Below are positions 9,401-16,650 of a stretch of 64,000 nucleotides of DNA, piece after piece (the stretch's first letter is position 1; each line of letters begins with the position of its first letter). Position numbers and translations under genes: made by a program. Source of the DNA: UBA6898 sp964463135 (GTDB lineage: Bacteria; Nitrospirota; Thermodesulfovibrionia; Thermodesulfovibrionales; UBA6898); the NCBI GenBank assembly GCA_964463135.1, contig CAYXBA010000002.1, positions 300,814 to 364,813 on the forward strand, read 5' to 3'. Below the pieces are notes generated by a model. That model was not told the DNA's origin and did no database searches. It was given only the letters and a program-made list of their open reading frames with translations.

Positions 9401-10245
9401 AGAGTCATCTTTTCTGCCGTAAGTTCTTTTAATTGCAATTCAAGTTTTTCCTGATCTTTCACGCTCTGCTGGACCTTAACGGCGTGTTCTTTGGTTATGG
9501 CAGCATTTTTATCCATGTTTGAGGCAAGCTCATGAGATAGACTGGCAACCTTTTCTTCGCTAATCTTAAGCCGTGATTCAAGGGCCTTCTTTTCATCCGA
9601 CCATGCTGCCGATTCCTTATTTCCCGCTTCCCATGCAGCTGTCTTTTTCGACAGCTCATCTCTGTCTCTTTTCAGCGAATCAAGCTGTGATTCCAAGGCA
9701 TTTTTATCGTCAAGCGCCTTGGACAGGCCCTTCTCTGTCAGGAGAGCCTTTTTCTGAATATCAGCCAATTGCTTTTCAAGGTCAGCCTTTTCGGCTTCAA
9801 GTTCTCGTGTGCGGTCGGCATAGTCCGGTAATTTGGTCTCCGGTCTCTTTGCTGCCTTCTCCCTGGCAACATCGGATTTGACAGACTTCTGCTGGTGGCT
9901 AAGCGTCTCAAGTTCCTTCTCCGCAAAAAGAGAATACGAACTCTCAGGGAAGACTTCCCTCAATGTCTGGAAACCTTTGACAGCCTCCTCGTTCCTCTTC
10001 ATCTGCATGAGCGCCTTGGCACGCCAGAAGTAGATGGAATCGAGGGCTGAACTTTCAGGAAATTGACGGAGAAAGAGATCAAAGGTCTCGAGTGCCTTGT
10101 CGGGATTGGAAGCCAGATAGTAGCCGTAGGCCTTCTCGAAGAGCTCAGGTTCCCGCATATCGGCACGAGCACTGCCGCTGAAGCAGAGCACTGCAATGAG
10201 CAGACAGATTATTGCTGGAGTATTTTTATTGAGGATCTTTCCCAT
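6430..10245 (-). CDS. Giant periplasmic coiled-coil protein with N-terminal TPR and C-terminal PpiC/SurA-like domain
   Basis: I choose the ATG at 10245 (preceded by GGATGA) over the TTG at 10260, giving about 1271 residues. A signal peptide (hydrophobic residues around PAIICLLIAVLCFSGSARA) is followed by a YbgF/CpoB-like TPR region of ~85 residues (YYLASNPDKALETFDLFL and ALMQMKRNEEAVKGF). Roughly 890 residues of near-continuous heptad, Lys/Glu/Leu/Ala-rich coiled coil follow. The last ~258 residues form a globular SurA/PpiC-like region: a SurA_N-type helical part (DDSINEQVMARKAAEQGL) and a degenerate parvulin-like part ending LNSLRKDIEFL. The strict parvulin GGDLGF signature is not visible, so isomerase activity is doubtful. 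The start lies inside the end of the SurA-like gene (37-base overlap). Confidence 0.85.
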   Translation of the reverse strand: MGKILNKNTPAIICLLIAVLCFSGSARADMREPELFEKAYGYYLASNPDKALETFDLFLRQFPESSALDSIYFWRAKALMQMKRNEEAVKGFQTLREVFPESSYSLFAEKELETLSHQQKSVKSDVAREKAAKRPETKLPDYADRTRELEAEKADLEKQLADIQKKALLTEKGLSKALDDKNALESQLDSLKRDRDELSKKTAAWEAGNKESAAWSDEKKALESRLKISEEKVASLSHELASNMDKNAAITKEHAVKVQQSVKDQEKLELQLKELTAEKMTLANTLKEKDRAIADSQQTILALKNSSADAQSSKQRDLENMNQQISQLSSEKALLQNEVAIGKKKSDELLLTLREKDETIQRVLSEESQRKSAEMSAQGRLKQKDEELARMQAEKDGLQSRINALEIRDRERADLVRQAEDAKKLREEAALSAAELARLNKENARLLEEKTSLGLRLSETEEKTKALFSKDKESEKEKNALLTKAQEIEKKLAESEARIRLLSGEKQKLDAEAKEKDQKLAKALDSNAVLEKRTRELEKENESSRKLNEKAASFEQDKTAIEGELTKERKKVAELTTRNAENEASLLKERKALEQARKELETRDREKGELTGQVAEASKSREELAVRASRADTIAKDNKKLLDEKQVLEKSLRDAEEKFRAMFAKAEEDRSSELTAYSGKLLDAEKKQKDSDLALKKSNEERQAAEARIQQDQAKLKKSEESITLLERALKGSELQKEKQIQELTERIRTTETEKKVIADELALERRRIAELSGKGTEKETALLNNIRTLESSRQDLEARLAAEKSLRDADIRRLDAERAELRKRLKDLEPQAVMAKDTSVQLDESRKKQDELIRTSAAAEKDISRLKSAQAELESKLAASEETVRNLSSAKQSEGLALQDKQRAERQLQEKDEQIAKDRETIAHLEKRLKESDSEKTVNLHALNEKLSLTLQEKRQMESALTQKQALEQAGFSKMQNELVEIKRLNEGYAKKNAEIEKKIEELTMQMKEYEKPFVRIGQNRLSLSSIVSDGKASRQLTERIQVTSVPWRTGNIIDDSINEQVMARKAAEQGLVADASAMQSITKQFALSTAEGTYLARYLVVDALYRKMTSAPAITEKVAQAYYEKHKDHYADSSENLVKLLSVAYGKSDELDKSLLAVEIQQEAQSGKTFESIAKSHSASVAMREMTLSRLPDWVRLKVAGLKSGEISDIIAVDNEFMLIQPIGERHAYRPFDKVRKEIEAALSAEQTGRDQAFHDWLNSLRKDIEFLR

Positions 10246-11159
10246 AATTTTTTCATCCAATCGTTAAATGCTTCTTCGCGTTTCTCTTCATATGCCTTTG
10301 CATATAGTTCATCCTTCACCTTGTCCATTGGAGTATACATTACCGGGGTTCTCTTCTCTATCTTGAGGATATACACACCGTCTTTTGTCCAGACCGGCTC
10401 GCTCACCTCACCTTCTTTCATCGAAAAGATCTTTTTGTCCAGAGCCGGGATCATTGCACCCTTTTCAAATTCCCCCAATATGCCGCCCAGTTTTTTTATC
10501 GACTCGTCAGCATATTTATACACCTGTTTTTCAAAAGGCTCGCCGTTCTTTATCTCGGAATAGACCTTCAGAGACCTGATCTTCAGGTCGGTAATCTCTG
10601 TCAGGCTCGCGTTATCACTCAGTTTCATGACAATGGCCATGACAACGACCTTTTCCGGACTCTCCATGAAGCGCTCACGATGCCTGTCGTAATATCGCGA
10701 CAGATCGCTGCTGCTCACAATAACCTTTGCATTGACCTCTTTTTCGATATATTTCAGCGAAATGATATTTTCCCGCAGAAGGGTCCGGTAATCGGACATG
10801 CTCAGATTTTCCGCTGCGATCTTCTTTTCAAACTCCTTTTCCGATATACCTGCCTGTTCGAGAAAACTGACAATGCTCTGACTGATCTCTTCCTCGGTAG
10901 CTTCATATCCTTTGCGTTTTGCCTCCTGCAGGATAAGCTTCTCCTCGATCAGCGTCCTGAGATAGTGCTCACTGACCCTTTCCTTGTCAGCTTTTGGGTC
11001 AGACCGTGAAACGAAGCGGCCATAGTCAGAGAGTGTAACAACCTCGCCATTCACAATGGCAACAACCCTGTCTACGGTCAGGCCGTATGAGGGACTGCCG
11101 AATGCAGCCAGAAACAGAACGATGAATGACAGTGCGGCGCATAGCCTTATGCCCCTCAA
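10209..11159 (-). CDS. SurA-like periplasmic peptidyl-prolyl isomerase/chaperone
   Basis: This protein of ~316 residues has a SurA N-terminal domain (VDRVVAIVNGEVVTLSDYGR) and a parvulin-type PPIase domain around residues 170-270 (KLGGILGEFEKGAMIPALDK, then EPVWTKDGVYILKIE). It should help outer-membrane proteins fold in the periplasm. An ATG at 11204 is also in frame, but the TTG at 11159 is preceded by AGGAGGGAGG and gives a clean signal peptide (RGIRLCAALSFIVLFLAAFG), while the longer form adds a charged head and lacks a Shine-Dalgarno. The TTG overlaps the stop of a possible 48-codon ORF (TTGA), a coupling arrangement. The gene sits between uracil-DNA glycosylase and the giant coiled-coil gene. 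Confidence 0.87.
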   Translation of the reverse strand: MRGIRLCAALSFIVLFLAAFGSPSYGLTVDRVVAIVNGEVVTLSDYGRFVSRSDPKADKERVSEHYLRTLIEEKLILQEAKRKGYEATEEEISQSIVSFLEQAGISEKEFEKKIAAENLSMSDYRTLLRENIISLKYIEKEVNAKVIVSSSDLSRYYDRHRERFMESPEKVVVMAIVMKLSDNASLTEITDLKIRSLKVYSEIKNGEPFEKQVYKYADESIKKLGGILGEFEKGAMIPALDKKIFSMKEGEVSEPVWTKDGVYILKIEKRTPVMYTPMDKVKDELYAKAYEEKREEAFNDWMKKLWERSSIKILQQ

Positions 11160-11302
11160 CTGCCTGCCTCCCTCCTGCAGCGTCTCTGAAAGATCGTTGC
11201 GCATGAGTCACGGATATCAATGAGTCTTTTTTGGGTAAAGAAGCTTCCTCCTTTGTCAGATCTCTCCGCATACCACAGGACATGTATTACCTCTGCCTTC
11301 AT
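11156..11302 (-). CDS. Possible 48-residue ORF coupled to udg and the SurA-like gene
   Basis: The ATG overlaps the stop codon of the uracil-DNA glycosylase gene (ATGA) and the TGA stop overlaps the preferred TTG start of the SurA-like gene (TTGA). The peptide begins MKAEVIHVLWYAERSDKGGS and ends in a basic, Cys-containing tail. I recognise no family. The double overlap is what makes it plausible; it could equally be a chance frame or a decayed gene end. Nothing else occupies these bases if the SurA-like gene starts at 11159. Confidence 0.35.
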   Translation of the reverse strand: MKAEVIHVLWYAERSDKGGSFFTQKRLIDIRDSCATIFQRRCRREAGS

Positions 11303-12042
11303 CGCTTTTCGCCCGCCGATAGTCCGAGCCTGGCCAGGACCTTCTGTGCATCCGACCAGGTAAGCATTTTGTCCTGGGGATTACGAAGAAGGTACGCCGG
11401 ATGGAATGTCGGCATAACAGGAATACCCTGATAATCAAGAAAGTGTCCGCGTGCCGAGGTGATCTTCAGCCTGGGCGAGTTCATAAGGGACTGCAGTGCA
11501 ATCCTGCCGAGTGTCATGATCACTGCCGGCCGGATGATCGCTATCTGCTTTTCGATGAATTCCCTGCATGTGGCAACCTCGTCCTCTTCCGGATCACGGT
11601 TCATGGGCGGCCTGCACTTTATGATATTTGCAATATAGACATCATCGCGCTTCAGTCCCATCTTTTCTATCAGGCGCGTCAATAGCATTCCGGCATCGCC
11701 TACAAAAGGAAGTCCCTGCAGGTCTTCTTCCTTCCCCGGAGCTTCGCCGACAAACATAAGTCTTGCTTCAGGATTGCCTGCGCCAAAAACGATGTTTTTT
11801 CTCTGTTTAGAGAGTTTGCAGCGCTGGCAGTCGCCTACGTATTCCCGTAATTCCCTGAGCTGAGCAGCTTTATCGCCGGCCTGAACAACAGGCCGGGCTG
11901 GCATGATCGTATCCGTGTCCTTCGTTGGCATAGAATGCTGCGGCCCTTTTTCAGCAACTCTGACCGTCAGAGGGAGATTCTCGTATCCAAGAGCCTGATA
12001 AAAGGCGAGAAGGCTCTTGATGTCATCAACGGCAATCGTCAT
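11299..12042 (-). CDS. Uracil-DNA glycosylase, family 4 (Fe-S type)
   Basis: The 247-residue enzyme removes uracil from DNA as the first step of base-excision repair. Family 4/5 marks are clear: a Cys pair CQRCKLSKQRKNIVFG near residue 75 that helps bind a [4Fe-4S] cluster, motif GEAPGKEED near residue 98 (motif A), FVGDAG, and motif B FHPAYLLRNP near residue 215. The N-terminal ~60 residues are a linker-like extension, also common in family-4 enzymes annotated as the phage SPO1 polymerase-related domain. The gene starts 4 bases after nadK and is followed by the possible 48-codon ORF, so it is probably part of the long operon starting at 13758. Confidence 0.93.
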   Translation of the reverse strand: MTIAVDDIKSLLAFYQALGYENLPLTVRVAEKGPQHSMPTKDTDTIMPARPVVQAGDKAAQLRELREYVGDCQRCKLSKQRKNIVFGAGNPEARLMFVGEAPGKEEDLQGLPFVGDAGMLLTRLIEKMGLKRDDVYIANIIKCRPPMNRDPEEDEVATCREFIEKQIAIIRPAVIMTLGRIALQSLMNSPRLKITSARGHFLDYQGIPVMPTFHPAYLLRNPQDKMLTWSDAQKVLARLGLSAGEKR

Positions 12043-12046
12043 ACTT

Positions 12047-12898
12047 TCAGCGTTCTCCCCACTTCAGCTTTGTGCGGAGGACATCGAAGTATCCCCTCTC
12101 CCCTGCCACGAGCAGCTTTGCCTTGCAGTCCGCCTTGACCACTTCGATGATGTCATCGGTCTTCAGCGCACATCCTACCTGCCCGTCAAGGGTAAGAAAG
12201 ACATCTTCGCTGGATGACCTGAGCTTGATGGTAATGGTCACCTTGTCGGAGAGAACAATCGGTCTGTTGGTAAGCGTATGAGAACAGATGGGCGTCAGAA
12301 CGATATTCTCGATCGTGGGATAAAGGATCGGTCCGCCTGCTGACAGTGAATAGGCTGTCGATCCGGTCGGCGTGGAGATGATCAGTCCATCCGCTTTATA
12401 GGTCGTCAGGTAGAACTGATCAATGCTTACTTCAAGGTCAATGATCCGGGCAAGGGCCCCCTTGTTGATAACAACATCGTTCAATACCGAAACCTGCTCG
12501 ATGACCTCCCCGCCTCTGCGCAGGATGGTCTTCAGCATAAGACGCTCTTCTAGGCTGCATCTGCCGCCAAGCATTTCGTCAATCGCTGAGTAGATCTCTT
12601 CCTTATTCACCTCGGTCAGAAAGCCGAGGCTGCCGAGATTGATGCCCAAAACCGGGATGCCGGCGCAGGCAACGAGGCGCGTTACGCTAAGCATGGTCCC
12701 GTCCCCGCCCAGGACCAGCATAACCTCTGCAAGAAAGGGAATATCTTTTCGGTCATATCCCTTCATATCCAATTGAGCCGCCGTCTCCTGGTCAAGAAAG
12801 ACCTCGCAGCCCCTTTTGCTCAGCCAGGGCAGAAGATCCTTCAGGATGTCCTGAGGCTCTTTCCTGCTAAGCTTGCAGATTATGCCAATCTTTTTCAT
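12047..12898 (-). CDS. nadK: NAD kinase
   Basis: The protein of 283 residues phosphorylates NAD to NADP in the cytoplasm. The GGDGTMLSV motif (near residue 63), the LGINLGSLGFLTE motif, the NDVVINKG motif and a Gly-rich GLIISTPTGSTAYSLSAGGP segment are all present and in the usual order. I take the ATG at 12898 rather than the TTG one codon earlier. The start lies inside the 3-prime end of tsaE (about 32 bases overlap), so translation is probably coupled. Confidence 0.96.
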   Translation of the reverse strand: MKKIGIICKLSRKEPQDILKDLLPWLSKRGCEVFLDQETAAQLDMKGYDRKDIPFLAEVMLVLGGDGTMLSVTRLVACAGIPVLGINLGSLGFLTEVNKEEIYSAIDEMLGGRCSLEERLMLKTILRRGGEVIEQVSVLNDVVINKGALARIIDLEVSIDQFYLTTYKADGLIISTPTGSTAYSLSAGGPILYPTIENIVLTPICSHTLTNRPIVLSDKVTITIKLRSSSEDVFLTLDGQVGCALKTDDIIEVVKADCKAKLLVAGERGYFDVLRTKLKWGER

Positions 12899-13313
12899 CA
12901 ATGCCCTCTATTGCAATCTCTCTCTCTTCCAGTCCTTTGTGCAGGATCCTTACCGACAGCGCATTGTTCGGCAGTTCATCCCCGGCATGCTCAGGCCACT
13001 CAACAACCGTGACCGCGTCATCTCCTATACAGTCCCATATCCCGGTGCTTTCCAGGTCCCTGCTCCCTGAAATGCGGTACAGATCCAGGTGAAAAAAACG
13101 GGGCGAACTTTTATATTCCGTGATGATCGTAAAGCTGGGGCTGATAACATCGTCTTCCTCTATGCCGAATGCACGGGCAATTCCCCTGACCATGGTCGTC
13201 TTGCCTGCCCCCAGTTCCCCATACAGCTTGACCATCATGCCGGCCCTGAGCAGTCTGCCGAGCCGGAACCCGATCGCCTCTGTTTCAGCCGGGCTTCTGC
13301 TCAGCAGTTTCAC
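12867..13313 (-). CDS. tsaE: tRNA t6A threonylcarbamoyladenosine biosynthesis ATPase TsaE
   Basis: The 148-residue P-loop protein has Walker A GELGAGKTTMVRG near residue 36, a switch region with PSFTIITEY and HLDLYRI, and the family's usual length. TsaE works with TsaB and TsaD (not in this window) to make t6A37 on tRNAs that read ANN codons. The gene overlaps the CBS gene upstream by 29 bases and nadK downstream by about 32 bases, so this run of genes is almost certainly cotranscribed. Confidence 0.95.
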   Translation of the reverse strand: MKLLSRSPAETEAIGFRLGRLLRAGMMVKLYGELGAGKTTMVRGIARAFGIEEDDVISPSFTIITEYKSSPRFFHLDLYRISGSRDLESTGIWDCIGDDAVTVVEWPEHAGDELPNNALSVRILHKGLEEREIAIEGIDEKDWHNLQA

Positions 13314-13758
13314 CGGTCATTCCCCTGATGATATCGATCTTGCCGATAATACCGACAACCTTTCCCTGTTCAATTACCGGCACAAGATGCAGACCCTTTT
13401 CGAACATAATTGTTGATACATCCTGAATGCTCGCATCCGGAGAAACTGATACAACCTCTTTTGTGCAGATCTCACCCACCGTGGAAGCTGACATCCTCCT
13501 GATCTCTTCCTCTACACTGTCAGGCCTGCCAAGGGGTATTATGGCATCGAAGATCCTGAGCACGGTCGGGATATGGAGACGTGTGTTCTTGCGGATAAGA
13601 TCGTTCTCTGTAACGATGCCGATGAGAGCTCCTTTGGAATCGGCTACCGGAGCGCCGCTTATCTTTTTTTCGATGAACAGCCTTCCTAATACGTCAACAC
13701 TCATTGCTTCACTTACCGTGATGACATCGCGTGTCATTACATCCTTTGCTTTAAGCAT
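13285..13758 (-). CDS. Two-CBS-domain protein
   Basis: The 157-residue protein consists of two CBS motifs: MTRDVITVSEAMSVDVLGRL and onward, then ICTKEVVSVSPDASIQDVST and onward. Each is followed by the conserved GIVTENDLI or GIIGKIDIIRGM strand-helix. Stand-alone CBS pairs sense adenine nucleotides or SAM and regulate partners; the partner here is not evident. It is the first gene of the packed minus-strand unit and has a good promoter just upstream (13784-13812). Confidence 0.92.
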   Translation of the reverse strand: MLKAKDVMTRDVITVSEAMSVDVLGRLFIEKKISGAPVADSKGALIGIVTENDLIRKNTRLHIPTVLRIFDAIIPLGRPDSVEEEIRRMSASTVGEICTKEVVSVSPDASIQDVSTIMFEKGLHLVPVIEQGKVVGIIGKIDIIRGMTGETAEQKPG

Positions 13759-13783
13759 AGTTCACCTTCTGAATTTTTCAATA

Positions 13784-13812
13784 ATTCTAGCATGTTAGGC
13801 ATGAGTTGTGAA
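13784..13812 (-). promoter_or_regulatory. Sigma-70-type promoter for the CBS-tsaE-nadK operon
   Basis: On the minus strand TTCACA (13812-13807), a 17-base spacer and TAGAAT (13789-13784): 5/6 matches in each box at ideal spacing, with the ATG about 26 bases downstream of the -10 box. Confidence 0.5.
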
Positions 13813-13942
13813 AGTAATTTTGAGGGGCGTGTAATGTTGAGGGCAGGCGAATCGCTTCAGTTACGGGTCATATAAAGCTCCATGTATTGACGCGGTGAGC
13901 CGGAGCAGGCAACGCTGAGGCATGATGCTCGTATGATCAGGT

Positions 13943-14755
13943 CTAATTCATAATAACAGCAGCGGCTGGTTCGACTTTAGCTTCTTTGCCCGCAGGAGCA
14001 TCCTTTTTGCCGCATATCTTGTCCCCTAAGGCGCATCTCATGGTATCCATCTCGAAGCTGTTTCCCATAAAATAGTTCTTTATTTCGTTAAAGAGGGCGT
14101 TTTCCCCTTTTGTTACTTTGATTCCTCCGGCAAGGTCGTCAATGAACGTGAATTCGAACAGGTCGTCCGATCCTCCCTTCATTGTCACCGGACCGTCAAG
14201 TCTGAGCTTTTCGTTCAGGATAAAGACCAGATTCCCTTCAGAGGTCTTCTTAAAGAGCGGTATGCGCCAGTTCCAGTAGGTATTTTCGTCTATCTTTTTG
14301 ACCATCCTGACTTCAGGGTAGAACAGTTTATTGTCGCTTTCTTTTGCAATGTACATGATTCCTACAGGTCTCAGGCCCAAGGTCTCCTCGTCAGGTATGT
14401 TTACGCCCATGATACTCAGGTCCTCTGACAGGCCGCTGGCATAATACGTGGTCTTCCTGGTCCGGTCACAGGTCTTGGCAGCGACCTTTTCTGCAAGTTC
14501 AGACATGGTCATGTCTCTTTCATCCGGGATGGAGGCCAGGGCCATGGCAAGTGGCAGGCCTATAAGAAGGCCGCCCAGAAGCCCGGAAGTGAAGGCTGCA
14601 GCCTGTTTTGCATCACTGCCCGGCTCTATCCAGTTTCTGCTCTTGTCAATCTCTGCTTTCGGGGCGATGTCATTAAGCGAGGCGACAGGCTTATAGGTTG
14701 TAGAACAAGCCGAAGAAAAGACGAGCATAAGAAGACCGGCCAAAATCTTTTTCAT
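13943..14755 (-). CDS. Lipoprotein of unknown function
   Basis: I choose the ATG at 14755, which follows GGAGGGGAAC, over one six codons upstream. The protein (~270 residues) starts MKKILAGLLMLVFSSACSTT, a textbook lipoprotein signal with Cys after SSA. A second hydrophobic stretch near residues 50-65 (GLLGGLLIGLPLAMALASI) could be a membrane hairpin. The rest is a soluble domain that matches no family I know, with a Cys pair near the C-terminus (MRCALGDKICGKK) and an Ala/Glu-rich tail. It is a single gene between the CBS operon promoter and a small membrane protein. Confidence 0.78.
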   Translation of the reverse strand: MKKILAGLLMLVFSSACSTTYKPVASLNDIAPKAEIDKSRNWIEPGSDAKQAAAFTSGLLGGLLIGLPLAMALASIPDERDMTMSELAEKVAAKTCDRTRKTTYYASGLSEDLSIMGVNIPDEETLGLRPVGIMYIAKESDNKLFYPEVRMVKKIDENTYWNWRIPLFKKTSEGNLVFILNEKLRLDGPVTMKGGSDDLFEFTFIDDLAGGIKVTKGENALFNEIKNYFMGNSFEMDTMRCALGDKICGKKDAPAGKEAKVEPAAAVIMN

Positions 14756-14878
14756 GATGATGTTCCCCTCCAACGAATTGAAATCGTAATATTTTGAGAG
14801 TCTGCAAGTAATTTTCTATTACCAAATGTCCATAAGAAAGTCTAAGCCCATAGCCCTCTCACTATTCATGGTAAACTG

Positions 14879-15304
14879 CTACCGTTTGCGAGCTATAATA
14901 TCGAAACAAATAACTGCCCCCATCGATAAAGCAAAGACTGGCAACACATAAATTCTAAGCTGTGAAGGAAGGGGAATTAATTTGAAATAGAATATTGTAA
15001 AAAACAGGCCAATAGTGACAAAATAATACGCAACTAAGAAAAAGATGAAACGGCCTCTTAAACGACTAAGACCTTTCAAATAAAACATTCCCCCATAGAT
15101 CAACGTCACCAAATAAGTGATACATCCCGTAATAAAAACGACCCATTCTTCAGGCAGGATTGGTCTCAAATAATTGTTCAGGTAAAATGCGAAACCGAGG
15201 GTCATCAAACCAGCTCCTATTAATAAGATGCGATCCTTTATTCTTTTCAAACTCATCCTATTACGCTTCATTTGGAATAATATTGCCACTCTTTCCAGAG
15301 ACAC
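14879..15304 (-). CDS. Small four-TM membrane protein
   Basis: The protein of up to 141 residues has four predicted transmembrane helices at roughly residues 27-46, 55-76, 88-108 and 116-136, separated by short loops with basic residues on one side. No family is recognised. The start is uncertain: in-frame ATGs at 15271 and 15256 would give 130 or 125 residues and remove a head that carries no recognisable signal. Its AT-richer sequence and its position beside the transposase element suggest a dispensable region. Confidence 0.55.
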   Translation of the reverse strand: MSLERVAILFQMKRNRMSLKRIKDRILLIGAGLMTLGFAFYLNNYLRPILPEEWVVFITGCITYLVTLIYGGMFYLKGLSRLRGRFIFFLVAYYFVTIGLFFTIFYFKLIPLPSQLRIYVLPVFALSMGAVICFDIIARKR

Positions 15305-15330
15305 GATCCACTATCAAATATCAATTGTAT

Positions 15331-15466
15331 TAGTATTAGGGTCAGGTCTACACATTTCACAGACTGACTGCCTTTTTGACTCGTTCAATCCTTCGCCTCA
15401 ATGCACTGTTCTCCTTCAGCTCTATTTCAAATCGACTGCCTGCCTGGGATACCGCAGACTCCCCTA
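15331..15466. repeat. 136-bp tandem unit: extra copy of the transposase element 3-prime end
   Basis: Bases 15331-15466 are repeated at 15467-15554, interrupted by the N gap and continued after it at 15655-15703, with one mismatch in the visible part (CACAGACTG against CACAGGCTG). The unit holds one element end plus the last ~120 bases of the transposase gene. The join between units is CCCCTATAGTATTAGGG. It may be a real partial tandem copy or an assembly product at a repeat. Confidence 0.8.
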
Positions 15467-15492
15467 TAGTATTAGGGTCAGGTCTACACATT

Positions 15493-16528
15493 TCACAGGC
15501 TGACTGCCTTTTTGACTCGTTCAATCCTTCGCCTCAATGCACTGTTCTCCTTCANNNNNNNNNNNNNNNNNNNNNNNNNNNNNNNNNNNNNNNNNNNNNN
15601 NNNNNNNNNNNNNNNNNNNNNNNNNNNNNNNNNNNNNNNNNNNNNNNNNNNNNNGCTCTATTTCAAATCGACTGCCTGCCTGGGATACCGCAGACTCCCC
15701 TATGTCAAACACCTCACCGATCTCCCTCAGCGACCTGCCGCTGAATCTGTGGCTCAAATATATAGATGCCTTCCTTGCCAATTCAGACTGGCCCCTGAAC
15801 TCCCCCTCTGCTGCCTTAATAATCATTTCAAGTGATGTTTTTGTCAATTGCTTCAATGCCGGCATATCACGGCTTTTCTCTTTATCCCCAAGATATTTCT
15901 CCCGTATATCATCTACGAATTTTGTCTTGCCTAATATCAGGGTTGCTGTTGCCTCTTTTAAGGGATCTTCTTCCTCATTATTTATGGCTGCATTGACAAA
16001 AAAGACATATGATTTTATTGCGGCAGCAGGCTTTTGTCCGAAATACTGAAGCAGCCAGTCTGTTGTGAGCCAACGGGGTGGTTTTGCCTTGCCGCTGTAT
16101 GCCGCATAGCTGGACCATTGATATTGCTCCGGCTGTTTTACCATGCCCGCACGAACAGGGTTGAGGTGTATGTATCGGGAGAGTTCTCCTGCGTAGGGGT
16201 CAGCATCCACAAGGATCGCCTTGTATCTGCCTTGGAAAAGGTGTCCGTATCTGTTGTGTCGTTTATTGTACCATGTCGTGTATCCACCGTTAATGTGTCT
16301 CATAATCTGTGAGAGGTTTCCTTCTGGAGTGGAAAGCAGAAGGTGGTAGTGGTTGCTCATGAGACAATAGACATGGATGACTGCCTTGTACCGGCCTACC
16401 GCGGTTTCAAGGTATCCAAGAAACCGCTCCCGGTCTCTATCGTCCCTGAAGATGTCTTTCTGTTCGTTGCCACGGGCAGTGATGTGGTAGAAGGCGCCGG
16501 GGTATTCTATTCTCAGAGGTCGTGCCAT
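15493..16528 (-). CDS. REP-associated tyrosine (Y1/HUH) transposase, interrupted by an assembly gap
   Basis: The readable N-terminal 291 residues carry the Y1-transposase core: MARPLRIEYPGAFYHITARG at the start, the HUH motif in SNHYHLLL near residue 61, and a YNKRHNRYGHLFQGRYKA segment that supplies the candidate catalytic Tyr. A C-terminal DnaA-like helix-turn-helix follows (LSHRFSGRSLREIGEVFDIG). The coding sequence then enters a run of exactly 100 N at 15555-15654. Joining the flanks directly restores an intact frame ending RVKKAVSL and a stop at 15493, matching the first tandem unit. With 100 N counted literally the frame would shift, so the apparent stop near 15521 is an artefact. The enzyme moves the element as single-stranded DNA; the gene is otherwise intact. 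Confidence 0.85.
15555..15654. other. Assembly gap of 100 N
   Basis: Exactly 100 N, the conventional placeholder for a gap of unknown length, lies inside the transposase gene. The flanks CTCCTTCA and GCTCTATTTC are contiguous in the neighbouring tandem unit, so the true gap is probably zero or a whole number of 136-bp repeat units. Confidence 0.95.
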
Positions 16529-16650
16529 TTCGATAAAAAGAATACGTCAATATTGATATTCATGTCAAGTGTGTAGACCTGACCCTAATGCACATTATTT
16601 TTTTTGAAATCAACATTTAATGAGCCTCCAACTCTAAAAAACCAATGTAG

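Larger units (their letters stand above)
15335..16589 (-). mobile_element. REP-type single-strand transposon with inverted ends, plus partial tandem end
   Basis: A 20-base sequence starting ATTAGGGTCAGGTCTACAC occurs at 15335-15354 and again at 15471-15490, and its inverse complement is at 16570-16589. These bracket a Y1 transposase gene. The complete element would be 15471-16589, with the sequence at 15335-15470 an additional truncated copy of its left end. The inverted-end layout fits the REP-associated tyrosine transposase (TnpA-REP) class, which acts through single-stranded hairpin ends. Confidence 0.78.

Noticed and set aside
13759..13942. Possible small gene or RNA in the gap before the CBS operon
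   Set aside because: Besides the promoter no frame with a start and ribosome-binding site, and no hairpin of note.
15521..16528. Transposase frame ending in GEQCIEAKD after the N run
   Set aside because: 100 N is not a multiple of three, so the frame after the gap is shifted. Joining the flanks restores the frame with a stop at 15493.
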